A stretch of DNA of 64,000 nucleotides from Bacteroidetes bacterium ADurb.Bin174 (GTDB lineage: Bacteria > Bacteroidota > Bacteroidia > Bacteroidales > Paludibacteraceae), in NCBI GenBank assembly GCA_002070265.1, contig MWCX01000038.1:55570-119569 (forward strand). The letters are read 5' to 3'. Positions 1 through 8,938 of the stretch are shown piece after piece. A program made the translations under genes and the position numbers. Numbering within the stretch: the stretch's first letter is position 1; each line of letters begins with the position of its first letter. Below the pieces are notes generated by a model. It searched no databases. It was not told where the DNA came from and saw only the letters and a program-made list of their open reading frames with translations.

Positions 1-159
1 AGAACCATTGGTGACACAAACCGGATTCTTTCGGGAATAGAAACAGTAATATTATTTACCGAATCTACTTACGCTCACATATCCTCAACAGCTACCCGCG
101 ATTTGATAAGCTACGGAAAAGACATTTCCAAGTTTTTACCACCGAACGTGAGAATTTGA
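1..159 (+). CDS. coaD: Phosphopantetheine adenylyltransferase, C-terminal part
   Basis: The window opens inside this gene; the last 52 codons are present and end in TGA. CoaD transfers AMP from ATP to 4'-phosphopantetheine in the cytoplasm, the penultimate step of coenzyme A synthesis. The visible tail has the family's end signature: a hydrophobic strand (ETVILFT), then the ISS-x-ATRDL stretch equivalent to the ISSSxVREL motif, and the closing GKDISKFLPP that matches the usual G-x-D-V-S-x-F-V-P-P ending. The catalytic N-terminal half lies outside the window. The S41 protease follows on the same strand after a repeat-filled spacer. Confidence 0.85.
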   Translation, partial: RTIGDTNRILSGIETVILFTESTYAHISSTATRDLISYGKDISKFLPPNVRI

Positions 160-316
160 ACTAAGAACTAAGAACGATGAACGAAAAACAAACCGCGACC
201 CCGGAACACGGAACACAGATTTCAGAACTCAGAACTCGTAACTCAGAACTCAGAACTCATAACTTCCCTAACTTCTTTAACTTCCATAACTTCTATAATT
301 ATAAAATAACTTCCAA
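160..316 (+). repeat. Composite heptamer/nonamer spacer repeat, copy 1
   Basis: This non-coding spacer between coaD and the protease is built almost entirely of short tandem units. It starts at the coaD stop with heptamers (GAACTAA, GAACGAT, GAACGAA), passes through a CGCGACCCCGGAACACGGAAC block and CAGAACT heptamers, and finishes with nine-base TAACTTCNN units running up to the next start codon. The same blocks in the same order and orientation relative to transcription occur at 2764-2926 and, on the minus strand, at 49551-49745. Confidence 0.8.
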
Positions 317-322
317 CAAAAT

Positions 323-1990
323 ATGACTTCCAAACTCCCCCATATCCTACTTTTTCTCATTCTTTTTTTGAGACTTCCGGTTACAATTACCGCACAGGAG
401 GAAACGACCAAGACTTTTAACATCAGCAAAAGCCTGAGCATCTTCAATTCCGTGCTGAGAGAGCTTGACATGTATTATGTAGATACTTTGCAGCATGAGC
501 AAATGGTCAAGTCGGCTATAAATTATATGTTGAGAGACCTGGATCCATATACCGTATATATCCCTGAATCTGAGACAGAAGATATTACTTTCATGACTTC
601 CGGAGAATATGGCGGTATAGGTGCCATCATTACAAAAACCGAGGACGGAATATGTGTATCAGAACCTTACGAAGGCATGCCGGCACAAAAACACGGTTTG
701 AAAGCAGGCGATATCATTTTGGAGATTGACGGAGAAAAAACGACTGATTTCTCTGTTTCTGAAGCAAGTTCAAAATTAAAAGGCACTCCCAATACGGAAA
801 TCAAACTGAAAATTCAGCGCTACGGACATAAAAAACCTTTTGATAAAAAGTTTCTACGCGAAAAAATTCACATTCCGCCCATTTCATTTTCGAAGATTGT
901 AGCACCCGGAATCGGATTTATATTACTGAATGATTTTACAGAGCAAGCATCCCTGGAGGTTAAAAACATCATCATGGACATGCAGGCTAAACATCAAATT
1001 GAATCACTTATTTTAGACTTAAGAGGAAATGGTGGCGGATTGATTGATGAAGCTGTAAAAATCATGGGATACTTTGTCTCAAAGGGAACTGAAATTGTCA
1101 GTACAAAAGGTAAGACTCCTCAAGCTTCTCATACCTATAGAACAACCCTTGACCCCATTTTCCCTAATATGAAACTAGCTGTACTGGTAAACAATGCCTC
1201 AGCTTCGGCTTCCGAGATACTTGCCGGAGCTGTGCAAGATCTTGATCGTGGTATTGTGATTGGTGAGCGGACTTTTGGTAAAGGATTGGTGCAAAACATC
1301 AGACCGGTCAGTTACGGCGGGCATGTGAAAGTAACAACGGCGAAATATTATATCCCAAGTGGTCGTTGCATCCAGGCCATTGATTATGCACAGCGAAAAG
1401 AGGACGGCATTTTGAGACGTATTCCTGACAGCCTTAGTCAAACGTTTAAAACCAAAGACGGCAGGACAGTCCTTGATGGGGGCGGTATCATTCCTGACTC
1501 CGTCACCCAGGATGAACACAAGATTAATATTGCATATTACATTTACGCAAAAAATCTGTATTTTAGTTTTGCTAACCGTTATGCAGCCCAACATGCTTCT
1601 ATTCCGCAGCCTGCCGAATTCAAGTTAACAGACCAGGATTTCGATGATTTTGTTGCCTTCATCAAAGAAAAGAAATTTACTTATACACCGCAGACAAAAG
1701 AATATTTTGATGAACTGTATAACTTTTCCAAATTAGAAGGCTTAGATAAAGAAGCGGAGGCTGAATTTGAAGCTTTACGTTCAAAATTGATCCCCGACCT
1801 TGATGTCAAATTACATGAAAACAAAGATGAAATTTTGAATTTATTAGGATTTGAAATTGTCAAAAGATATTATTATCAAAAAGGAGCCATTGAATATTCG
1901 CTTATCGATGATGAAGATTTAAAGGTGGCTGTTGAGCTATTGAATGATCAAGCTAAATTTCTTGCTTTGCTGCAAAAAGGAATAGAATAA
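323..1990 (+). CDS. S41 family C-terminal processing protease with PDZ domain
   Basis: A 555-residue exported serine protease of the CtpA/Prc family, which trims or degrades periplasmic proteins from the C-terminus. Residues 1-24 are a signal peptide ending near TAQ. A PDZ domain covers about residues 90-170 (GIGAII start, AGDIILEIDG core). The S41 catalytic domain follows, with the conserved LDLRGNGGG strand and the NNASASASEI nucleophile loop. By the family's 25-residue Ser-Lys spacing the catalytic pair is Ser295 and Lys320 (FGKGLVQ). The long tail after residue 400 is typical of Bacteroidota members. The start is the first ATG after the repeat spacer and gives an intact signal peptide. 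The next gene starts one base after the stop, so the two are probably cotranscribed. Confidence 0.9.
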   Translation: MTSKLPHILLFLILFLRLPVTITAQEETTKTFNISKSLSIFNSVLRELDMYYVDTLQHEQMVKSAINYMLRDLDPYTVYIPESETEDITFMTSGEYGGIGAIITKTEDGICVSEPYEGMPAQKHGLKAGDIILEIDGEKTTDFSVSEASSKLKGTPNTEIKLKIQRYGHKKPFDKKFLREKIHIPPISFSKIVAPGIGFILLNDFTEQASLEVKNIIMDMQAKHQIESLILDLRGNGGGLIDEAVKIMGYFVSKGTEIVSTKGKTPQASHTYRTTLDPIFPNMKLAVLVNNASASASEILAGAVQDLDRGIVIGERTFGKGLVQNIRPVSYGGHVKVTTAKYYIPSGRCIQAIDYAQRKEDGILRRIPDSLSQTFKTKDGRTVLDGGGIIPDSVTQDEHKINIAYYIYAKNLYFSFANRYAAQHASIPQPAEFKLTDQDFDDFVAFIKEKKFTYTPQTKEYFDELYNFSKLEGLDKEAEAEFEALRSKLIPDLDVKLHENKDEILNLLGFEIVKRYYYQKGAIEYSLIDDEDLKVAVELLNDQAKFLALLQKGIE

Positions 1991-1991
1991 A

Positions 1992-2777
1992 GTGAAAAGA
2001 CTCAGACAAGTTTACAAGTACTTGGTCCATTTGTTAACTGCACGTAACACAAATGGCTTTGGCGTACATTCTCCTTATGTGTATGAGTTTATTCAATCTG
2101 TCCTGAAAGAAAAACACCCCTTTTATGCTTTTGAAAAAATAGAAGCTATACGAAAACAAATGCTTGCCGATAACAGTAAAATTTTCGTTACGGATTACGG
2201 CACCGGCACTGACAGGGAAAGAGCTGTTTCAGAGATTGCACAACACGCTTTGAAAGAGCCTGCAATGGCACAAATACTATTCAGGATTGTCCATCATCAT
2301 CAGTACAAAAACATCCTCGAACTTGGGACTTCCTTAGGAATCAGCAGCATGTACATGGCATCGGCTTCTGTGGGCTGCCAAGTCATTACCTTGGAAGGCT
2401 GCCCTGCAATCAGTGCTTTGGCACAACAAAACTTCGACCGGCTCGGACTAAAACACATCAAGTTAATTAATTGTAATATAGACGAACAGCTTAGCAGTAT
2501 TTTATCAACCCTCAATAAATTAGATTTTGTTTTCATTGACGCCAACCATCGTTATGAGCCGTTGATGCGCTATTTTGAAACTTGTTTAAACCATGCGGAC
2601 GAAAAAGCCATCTTTGTAATTGACGACATTTATTGGTCGGCGGAAATGAAAAAAGCATGGAAAGAAATAAAAGAGCACAACATGGTAAAAGCCACTATAG
2701 ATATTTATCACATGGGCATTGTATTTTTGAATCCGATGCTTCAGAAGAGGCACTATGTTGTAAGAACTAAGAACTAA
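1992..2777 (+). CDS. Class I SAM-dependent methyltransferase, O-methyltransferase-like
   Basis: A 261-residue soluble protein. The Rossmann SAM-binding motif I is ILELGTSLGISS at about residues 105-116, followed by an acidic end of strand 2 (ITLEG), a DFVFIDANH strand 4 motif and an IDDIYW strand 5, as in catechol-type and predicted O-methyltransferases. The start is GTG, immediately after the upstream stop; that start retains the N-terminal basic helix and GFGVHSPYVYEF segment usual for this Bacteroidota family. The substrate is unknown. The last codons (VRTKN) and the stop fall inside the first heptamers of the spacer repeat at 2764, so the repeat appears to have defined or eroded the C-terminus. 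Confidence 0.75.
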   Translation: MKRLRQVYKYLVHLLTARNTNGFGVHSPYVYEFIQSVLKEKHPFYAFEKIEAIRKQMLADNSKIFVTDYGTGTDRERAVSEIAQHALKEPAMAQILFRIVHHHQYKNILELGTSLGISSMYMASASVGCQVITLEGCPAISALAQQNFDRLGLKHIKLINCNIDEQLSSILSTLNKLDFVFIDANHRYEPLMRYFETCLNHADEKAIFVIDDIYWSAEMKKAWKEIKEHNMVKATIDIYHMGIVFLNPMLQKRHYVVRTKN

Positions 2778-2926
2778 GAACGAAAAACGATGAGCTAAGA
2801 ACGATGAACGAACCCGACCACGCGACCCCGGAACACGGAACTCGGAACGCGTTAACTTCCCTAACTTCTTTAACTTCTAAAAAACTACTAACTACTAACT
2901 ACTAAAAATAACTTCTTTAACTTCTA
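2764..2926 (+). repeat. Composite heptamer/nonamer spacer repeat, copy 2
   Basis: Tandem GAACTAA-type heptamers overlap the 3' end of the methyltransferase gene. They are followed by a GATGAACGAA module, a CACGCGACCCCGGAACACGG block, nine-base TAACTTCNN units and a run of AACTACT heptamers before the adenosyltransferase start. Module order matches the copies at 160-316 and (minus strand) 49551-49745. Confidence 0.8.
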
Positions 2927-2950
2927 CAAAAATTTACAGTAAACATTGTC

Positions 2951-3499
2951 ATGAAAATCTACACTAAAACAGGCGACAAAGGAAAGACAAGTCTCATTGG
3001 CGGCACAAGAGTTTGGAAAAACGACGTCAGATTGGAGGCTTATGGAACCATTGACGAACTCAATGCATTTATCGGCATGTTGGTGTCCGGCAAATTACCT
3101 GATGACGTACGGAAGTTTTTGCCAGGCATCCAGCATCGATTATTTACCATCGGATCTTTCCTGGCTACCGACCGTTCAAAAACAGCAATCAAACCGGCTT
3201 CTATCGTTCATGAAGCAGATGTTCAAGCATTAGAACAAGAAATAGACAGGTTGAATGAGTTACTTCCACCTATTCGGAAGTTTATTTTACCGGGTGGAAG
3301 TCATGCCGGCTCCATAGCCCATGTTTGTCGCGCAATTACCCGGAGGGCAGAGCGAAAAATCTTACATTTGGTGCAAACAGGTTTCGAAATTGATGCTTTA
3401 TTATTACAATATGTCAACAGATTATCTGACTATCTGTTTGTTTTGTCGCGCTATCTCACTGTTTCTGAGGGAAATAAAGAAATTTTTTGGGAAAGTTAG
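2951..3499 (+). CDS. pduO: Cob(I)alamin adenosyltransferase, PduO type
   Basis: A 182-residue cytoplasmic enzyme that transfers the adenosyl group of ATP to cob(I)alamin to make adenosylcobalamin. The N-terminal ATP-binding motif KIYTKTGDKGKTSLIGG is intact, followed by the DELNAFIG helix. The second signature, FILPGGSHAGSIAHVCRAITR, carries the conserved Arg residues of the active site, and RAER follows. The length is normal for the family. It is the last gene of the same-strand run from coaD. No cobalamin riboswitch is visible upstream, where the spacer is repeat DNA instead. Confidence 0.92.
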   Translation: MKIYTKTGDKGKTSLIGGTRVWKNDVRLEAYGTIDELNAFIGMLVSGKLPDDVRKFLPGIQHRLFTIGSFLATDRSKTAIKPASIVHEADVQALEQEIDRLNELLPPIRKFILPGGSHAGSIAHVCRAITRRAERKILHLVQTGFEIDALLLQYVNRLSDYLFVLSRYLTVSEGNKEIFWES

Positions 3500-3522
3500 G
3501 AATAATCATTTTTTTTTCTATG

Positions 3523-3552
3523 TTTGCACAATATTTAGAAGTATAGTACTTG
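3523..3552 (+). promoter_or_regulatory. Weak candidate promoter for the DUF2795 gene
   Basis: A TTTG at 3523-3526 is followed about 18 bases later by AGTACTTG, a poor match to the Bacteroidota -7 element TAnnTTTG. Position suits transcription of the gene starting at 3576. The -7 mismatches make this only a suggestion. Confidence 0.3.
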
Positions 3553-3575
3553 AACATTTTTAATGTGACCCGACT

Positions 3576-3797
3576 ATGTATTGGACTTTAGAATTAGCAT
3601 CAAAAATTGAGGATGCACCTTGGCCCGCAACAAAAGATGAACTGATTGATTATGCCATCAGATCAGGTGCACCGTTAGAAGTTGTTGAGAATCTACAAGA
3701 GATTGAAGATGAAGGCGAAGTTTACGAGTCAATAGAAGATATCTGGCCAGACTATCCCACCAAGGAAGATTTCTTCTTCAATGAAGATGAATACTAA
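3576..3797 (+). CDS. DUF2795 family small acidic protein
   Basis: A 73-residue soluble, strongly acidic protein with no signal peptide. It matches the short Bacteroidota DUF2795 proteins along its full length: WTLELASKIEDAPWPATKDE at the start, a central AIRSGAPLEVVENLQ helix and a closing WPDYPTKEDFFFNEDEY-like tail. The proline-rich AP-W-P-ATKDELIDYA segment is the recognisable core. Function is unknown. It stands alone between the adenosyltransferase and the T9SS operon and may have its own promoter. Confidence 0.85.
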   Translation: MYWTLELASKIEDAPWPATKDELIDYAIRSGAPLEVVENLQEIEDEGEVYESIEDIWPDYPTKEDFFFNEDEY

Positions 3798-3804
3798 TAA
3801 CTAA

Positions 3805-3852
3805 ACCTGTACGACAGGTATCATTTGCAGTCCGATTCCGGCTGTATTTTTT
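3805..3852 (+). terminator. Possible terminator hairpins after the DUF2795 gene
   Basis: Two short inverted repeats follow the stop: ACCTGT-acg-ACAGGT at 3805-3819, and CAGTC/GGCTG (one G-U pair) at 3828-3844 followed by a T-rich tract at 3845-3852. The second has the layout of a weak intrinsic terminator before the T9SS operon. Confidence 0.35.
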
Positions 3853-3943
3853 CATGCACAAACAATTTTTCGGTATTTTATAAGTTAAATATCTGTACGC
3901 TGTATGACTTTTCAGATAGGTTATACAGTTTACTGATAAGAGA

Positions 3944-4915
3944 ATGAAAAATAAACGCATGAGAAAAGTTGTTTTCCGTCTTTTCTTGATTTCCTTCTTA
4001 AACCTCCACGCACAGTTCGATGCGCAACTGAGTCAGTATATGCTACACCCAACCGGCTTTAATCCTGCTGCCGTTGGTGAAAGTGGAATGTTAGATGTAA
4101 GCGGACAACACAGGCTGCACTGGGTAGGTATGCCGAACGGTGGCTCTACGACAGTGTTTAATATTAATACCCCTTTTAAAATTGCGGGTAAGCAACAAGG
4201 TGTAGGCATCAGTTTTATCAACGATAATGTGGGTCTGTTCATCAATCGTACTTTTCATCTTCAATATGCCTATAAAATCAAAATTGGAGAAGCAGCTTTG
4301 AATATCGGACCGGGATTGGGATTTGTAAGCGTAGGGTTCAAAGGCGACAGCGTACGTGGTCCGCAGGTGCAAATCGGAGATTATCACGACATCAACACTG
4401 ATCCGGCAATCCCTACCACTTTAACTGAAGGTTTAAATCTTGATATTGATGTAGGCGCATGGTTCACTTTCAAGGATTTTTATACAGGTGTTTCTTATTC
4501 TCATCTCAACCAACCTGTTGTGGAATGGGATGAAACACATGATTTTCGTCCGGTAAGCACCCTGTTTGTTACTTCCGGATATAATTTCACATGGAAAAAT
4601 CCCAAATACGTATTCAAACCATCCATATTGCTAAAAACTGATTTTTCTGCCTTTCAACTGGATTTATCAACCTTGGTCGAATACGACAATCAATATTGGG
4701 GCGGCTTATCCTATCGTTGGAGTGATGCGGTTGTTTTCTTAGCCGGCATTCATATCGGCAATGGTTTAGCGATCGGATACTCCTTTGATTTCCCTGTTTC
4801 ACACATGATTAAAGCAAGTTGGGGTTCTCATGAAGTCATGCTTTCCTATGTTTTTGACATCAAATCCGGCGACTCCTCGCGTCGAAAAAAATATAAAAGT
4901 ATCAGAATTCTTTAG
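3944..4915 (+). CDS. porP: PorP/SprF family T9SS outer-membrane protein
   Basis: A 323-residue outer-membrane protein of the PorP/SprF family, a beta-barrel of the type IX secretion machinery linked to the PorK/PorN ring and to attachment-complex function. A basic N-terminus and hydrophobic core end at about residue 24 (NLHAQFDAQ). The family opening QYMLHPTGFNPAAVG is plain, then alternating barrel strands (GVGISFINDNVG, YAYKIKIGEAALNIGPGLGF) run to the C-terminus. The ATG at 3959 would also give a signal peptide, so the start could be five codons later. It heads the order porP-gldK-gldL-gldM-gldN, the conserved T9SS operon of Bacteroidales. Confidence 0.9.
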   Translation: MKNKRMRKVVFRLFLISFLNLHAQFDAQLSQYMLHPTGFNPAAVGESGMLDVSGQHRLHWVGMPNGGSTTVFNINTPFKIAGKQQGVGISFINDNVGLFINRTFHLQYAYKIKIGEAALNIGPGLGFVSVGFKGDSVRGPQVQIGDYHDINTDPAIPTTLTEGLNLDIDVGAWFTFKDFYTGVSYSHLNQPVVEWDETHDFRPVSTLFVTSGYNFTWKNPKYVFKPSILLKTDFSAFQLDLSTLVEYDNQYWGGLSYRWSDAVVFLAGIHIGNGLAIGYSFDFPVSHMIKASWGSHEVMLSYVFDIKSGDSSRRKKYKSIRIL

Positions 4916-4976
4916 TTTGACAGAATAAAATGAACGCTTTTCCGTTTGATACATTGACATTAAAAATTTTAACTAT

Positions 4977-6350
4977 ATGAATAAACTTTTTGTTATCATT
5001 GCATCAGTACTGTTGATAACATCCTGCAACAGACCGGTAGGTGAACTTGCAACTTCCCCCAACTCGTCAAAGATGGGGTTCTCGGACACCAAACCGCTTG
5101 GCATGCAACTAATTAAAAAAGGAACTTTCATGATGGGCGCACATATGCCGAATGGCATGTTCCCCGGACGGGAAGCCACACGCCAAGTCACGGTCGAGTC
5201 TTTTTTTATGGATGAATCAGAAATTACCAACGATCAGTATCGGCAATTTGTAATGTGGGTGCGTGATTCCATCGCATACCGCGAACTTATCAATGTCGGC
5301 AGGTACGAATATATGATTGATGATCCGGATAGCGAAAGTGATTCAATCAGAATCAGATGGTCACAACGCATTCGCTGGAACGATCGGGATGAAGATGTAC
5401 AGGAAGCTCTATCTACGCTGTATTATTCGGGAAAAGATGATTTGGGCACGCGACAGTTGAACGCCGCACGCATGATATATCGATATGAGATTTTCAATTA
5501 CGACCAAGTGTCGCTACCGCGTAACCAATTTAATTACATCACCAACTCTTATCCCGAAGGTGCTTATGTGTCGGTTGACACCATTTATTATGATGACAAC
5601 AACCATATGGTGACAAGGACCATCAACAGGAAACTAACCTGCAGGCAGGATTTCTATTCAACTAAAATGTTGAATATTTATCCTGACACCCTAACCTGGA
5701 CAAGGGATATTCGTTTTTCTTACAACGATCCGAAAATGAAAATGTATTTCAGTGATCCGAATTACACAGACTATCCGGTGGTGGGCGTAAACTGGGAACA
5801 AGCCCAGGCTTTTTGTCATTGGCGCACAGAGTTGTATAACAAGACCCACAAAGTAAAAGTGGAGCCTTACCGACTACCTACTGAAGCGGAATGGGAATTT
5901 GCAGCCAAAGGACGCGACAAGGATGCGATTTATCCTTGGAAAGGCAACAAGGTAATTGACGAACAAAAAAACTGTTATTTGGCTAACTTCAAACAAGAAA
6001 GAGGTAATTATGTGAATGATGCAGGTGTAACGACCAAACCTGTGAAGTCATATAATGTAGTACCCAATGCCAATGGTTTGTATGATATGGCAGGCAATGT
6101 GGCAGAATGGACTTCAACTGCTTATTTCGGCACTACCAGTATGGTTACTGCCGACATCAATCCTAACTTTGAATACAACGCCAAAGCAGATGATCCCGTG
6201 CACATGAAACGGAAAGTCGTTAAAGGCGGTTCATGGAAAGATATTCCGTATTTCTTACAATCCGGAACAAGAACTTATGAGTACCAACATGTTAGCAGAC
6301 CATACATAGGATTCAGATGTGTTCGATCCTATAGAGGCGATATTAAATAA
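4977..6350 (+). CDS. gldK: T9SS ring lipoprotein GldK/PorK
   Basis: A 457-residue lipoprotein of the periplasmic T9SS ring. The signal peptide ends in a lipobox with Cys17 (LLITSCNRP). The rest is a formylglycine-generating-enzyme-like fold: GTFMMGAHMPNG at the start, PVVGVNWEQAQAFCHWR, RLPTEAEWEFAAKGR, NGLYDMAGNVAEWTS, KVVKGGSWKD and the terminal IGFRCVRS. In this family the fold is structural rather than a sulfatase activator. An insert of about 150 residues (roughly 100-250) between the first and second core blocks is typical of GldK. GldK forms the ring with GldN and contacts GldM. Confidence 0.93.
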   Translation: MNKLFVIIASVLLITSCNRPVGELATSPNSSKMGFSDTKPLGMQLIKKGTFMMGAHMPNGMFPGREATRQVTVESFFMDESEITNDQYRQFVMWVRDSIAYRELINVGRYEYMIDDPDSESDSIRIRWSQRIRWNDRDEDVQEALSTLYYSGKDDLGTRQLNAARMIYRYEIFNYDQVSLPRNQFNYITNSYPEGAYVSVDTIYYDDNNHMVTRTINRKLTCRQDFYSTKMLNIYPDTLTWTRDIRFSYNDPKMKMYFSDPNYTDYPVVGVNWEQAQAFCHWRTELYNKTHKVKVEPYRLPTEAEWEFAAKGRDKDAIYPWKGNKVIDEQKNCYLANFKQERGNYVNDAGVTTKPVKSYNVVPNANGLYDMAGNVAEWTSTAYFGTTSMVTADINPNFEYNAKADDPVHMKRKVVKGGSWKDIPYFLQSGTRTYEYQHVSRPYIGFRCVRSYRGDIK

Positions 6351-6382
6351 TTTTTTTCTGAAACTTATAGCATTTAAGGAAT

Positions 6383-7321
6383 ATGGTAGATAAATTAAAA
6401 AAATTGGGATCTGTAAAAATCCCTACCAAAGATAAACTTTTCAATGTAGGTTACGGCGTCGGTGCATCCATTGTAATCATTGGCGTGCTCTTTAAATTGA
6501 TGTACTGGCAAGGTGCAAACATCATGTTGACAGTCGGATTGGTAACTGAAGCCCTGGTGTTTTTCATGAGTGCTTTCGAGAAGCCGTTGAAAACATATGA
6601 GTGGGACAAGATAATTGATTTTGAAAGTGGAAAATTAGACTTGCATATCGATCCCAGGTCATTTATTCCCCCTACACCATCACCTTCAGACATGCCGACT
6701 CAACATTTCCCGTCAGCAACTCCACCAGTCCATTCCCAGGCTCCGGCATTTCCGGGTGTCACAAATATTGAAGGTCTCAGTGATGAAGATGCACAAAAAC
6801 TCAATATGAGCATTCAAAATTTGACACGCACCGCGAGCCAATTGAATGAAATTGCTACCTTCTCTTTGGAAACGGAGAAACTGACTCAAAGCATACAAGC
6901 TTTTTCAGAAAACACTGCGAAATACGTTCAAAATCAGGAGGCTTTATTTAAGGCAACGGATATCTTGCTACAGATTTATGAACGCATAGGGGAAGATACC
7001 GAAAAGATTGAAGTGAACACACAAGAGTACCGCAACAAAGTAGAAAAAATCAACAACAACTTAGCCGGTATGAATTCAATTTACGAAATACAATTGAAAG
7101 ATGTTCATACGCAATCCGTACACTTCCACAATCAGGCAGAAATCTCCAAGCAACTTTCAGATGAAATGAAAAATGTTACAGGAGAAATGAGCAAGCTGAA
7201 GGATGTTTCGGATGATTTTTCTTTGGCAACAGAAAAACTGAAAACCAATGCAAATGAATTGGCGGATAATATTGCAAAACTGAACAGCATATATGGCAAT
7301 ATGCTGAACTCAATGGGTTAA
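6383..7321 (+). CDS. gldL: T9SS inner-membrane motor protein GldL/PorL
   Basis: A 312-residue cytoplasmic-membrane protein that forms, with GldM, the proton-driven motor powering T9SS and gliding. Two transmembrane helices lie at about residues 21-40 and 46-64, separated by a YWQGAN turn. Glu56 sits in the second helix (GLVTEALVF), the position of the membrane-embedded acid implicated in proton use. The remainder is cytoplasmic: a proline-rich linker at about residues 95-125, then a long helical, coiled-coil-like region. It lies 32 bases after gldK. Confidence 0.93.
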   Translation: MVDKLKKLGSVKIPTKDKLFNVGYGVGASIVIIGVLFKLMYWQGANIMLTVGLVTEALVFFMSAFEKPLKTYEWDKIIDFESGKLDLHIDPRSFIPPTPSPSDMPTQHFPSATPPVHSQAPAFPGVTNIEGLSDEDAQKLNMSIQNLTRTASQLNEIATFSLETEKLTQSIQAFSENTAKYVQNQEALFKATDILLQIYERIGEDTEKIEVNTQEYRNKVEKINNNLAGMNSIYEIQLKDVHTQSVHFHNQAEISKQLSDEMKNVTGEMSKLKDVSDDFSLATEKLKTNANELADNIAKLNSIYGNMLNSMG

Positions 7322-7355
7322 ATCAATCAAGCAGAATCAAGTATAAAAAAATATT

Positions 7356-8891
7356 ATGGGTGGAACCAAGAACTGTCCGGAAACCCCGCGACAACGGATG
7401 ATTGGCATGATGTACTTAGTACTGATTGCCTTGCTTGCACTGAATGTCTCCAGCGAAATTTTAAACGGTTTTAAAATGGTGGATGACAGTCTGCATACTT
7501 CTACTCTTTCCATTGATGAACAGAATCGTCGCCTCTATCAAGAATTTCATGCCATGTATGCTGAAAATCCGCAAAAGGTGGGCGAATGGCTCGACAAGGC
7601 AAAAATTGTTCAACGGGAAGCTGATGAGCTTTTCAACTATATCCATCAGTTTAAAGTTGATATTCTTAAACTTGCCGATAAAGACATAGCTGACACGATA
7701 GAAGCAAGAAATATCCACAAAAGAGAAGATTTGAATGTACCATCTTATTATGCGCTGCATGAGGGTAATGGGACTAAGTTGAAAGAAAAAATTGAACATT
7801 TTCGTGATTTGATGATCTCTCTCGTCAACGGTAATCATGGGGATCATGAGGTATTTCAAAATGTCTTCTACACGGGCAACATCAATAACAAATCCTGGGA
7901 AATAGCCACTTTCGATAATATGCCGGTTTCTGCTGTAATTACCATTCTTACCAAATATCAGAATGATGTGCGAAATACGGAATCGAAAGTCATACAACAC
8001 CTGAAAGAAAGTACGGACGAAGGCGATGCGAGGGTAAACAAATTCGATGCTTTCGTGGTAGCTGAATCCAACTATGTGATGGAAGGTCAGGAATATCGTG
8101 CAAAAATTTTATTGGCAGCAGTGGATACCACTAAAGCTCCCAATATATACATCAATGGCAGTAAATTAGCCGGTAACAACTATGTTACTACCGCCTCACG
8201 GGTTGGTGAACACAGCTATTCCGGATACATTGAATTCCCCAACAATCTTGGGCAGATTCAAAAGTTCAATTTCACAAGCAAATACAATGTTGGTAAACCG
8301 GCAGCCATCATTTCAAATGATGATTTGAATATCCTGTATCGTGGGTTCGATAACAACATCAGCATTTCAGCACCGGGTATTCCGACCGAAAATTTGCGCA
8401 TAGACGTCAAAGGCGGAACTGCCACACAGAAGGGAAGCGGCAAATACATCATCAAGCCTACCGCCAACAGCGTTGAAGTTACGGTTATCGGCAATATCAG
8501 CGGAAGACAGATTAATATGGGAAGTAACACCTATAGGGTACGTCAGTTGCCTGACCCCAAGCCCTACGCGATATATAAAGACAACAACGGCAATATACGA
8601 AGTGTATTCGACGGTAGCGTACACGGACCTACCTTTGTAGCCGGCAATCCGACAGTAACAGCCGGTTATGGTGAAGATGCCCTGATACAAGCCAATTTTA
8701 CGGTAAAATCATTTGCCATCAGAATAGGTCGGAGGACCTACAATTCGAACGGACCCAATTTCTCCGCAGAACAAATTGCTGTCATCAACAACTTACCGTC
8801 CGGAACACCCCTGATCATCCAACGTATCATGGCAGTGGGACCCGATGGATTGGACAGAAACCTGTCGGCTGTAGCAATTGAGGTATTGTAA
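7356..8891 (+). CDS. gldM: T9SS motor and periplasmic shaft protein GldM/PorM
   Basis: A 511-residue single-pass membrane protein. The N-terminus MGGTKNCPETPRQRMIGMMY is characteristic, and the sole transmembrane helix (YLVLIALLALNVS) follows at about residues 20-35. It inserts in the GldL pentamer. The large periplasmic part has a helical first domain (to about residue 220) and then beta-rich domains that transmit torque to the GldK/GldN ring. The C-terminal domain (from about residue 405) carries the PTVTAGYGE and ANFTVKSFAIRI stretches. Normal family length; part of the same operon. Confidence 0.93.
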   Translation: MGGTKNCPETPRQRMIGMMYLVLIALLALNVSSEILNGFKMVDDSLHTSTLSIDEQNRRLYQEFHAMYAENPQKVGEWLDKAKIVQREADELFNYIHQFKVDILKLADKDIADTIEARNIHKREDLNVPSYYALHEGNGTKLKEKIEHFRDLMISLVNGNHGDHEVFQNVFYTGNINNKSWEIATFDNMPVSAVITILTKYQNDVRNTESKVIQHLKESTDEGDARVNKFDAFVVAESNYVMEGQEYRAKILLAAVDTTKAPNIYINGSKLAGNNYVTTASRVGEHSYSGYIEFPNNLGQIQKFNFTSKYNVGKPAAIISNDDLNILYRGFDNNISISAPGIPTENLRIDVKGGTATQKGSGKYIIKPTANSVEVTVIGNISGRQINMGSNTYRVRQLPDPKPYAIYKDNNGNIRSVFDGSVHGPTFVAGNPTVTAGYGEDALIQANFTVKSFAIRIGRRTYNSNGPNFSAEQIAVINNLPSGTPLIIQRIMAVGPDGLDRNLSAVAIEVL

Positions 8892-8938
8892 GAACTTTAT
8901 AAATTTTATAAAACTCAAAAAACAACAATCAAATAGAG

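Noticed and set aside
160-316. CRISPR-like array in the first spacer
   Set aside because: The units are 7 and 9 bases, contiguous, with no unique spacers between repeats and no cas genes nearby.
2779-2950. Cobalamin riboswitch upstream of the adenosyltransferase
   Set aside because: The spacer consists of the composite tandem repeat; no B12-box or matching fold is visible.
3798-3943. Possible tRNA in the gap before porP
   Set aside because: The small hairpins do not assemble into a cloverleaf and there is no T-loop consensus.
4977-6350. Sulfatase-modifying enzyme
   Set aside because: The FGE-like fold is there, but the lipobox, the large insert and the gldL-gldM-gldN context identify GldK, where the fold is structural.
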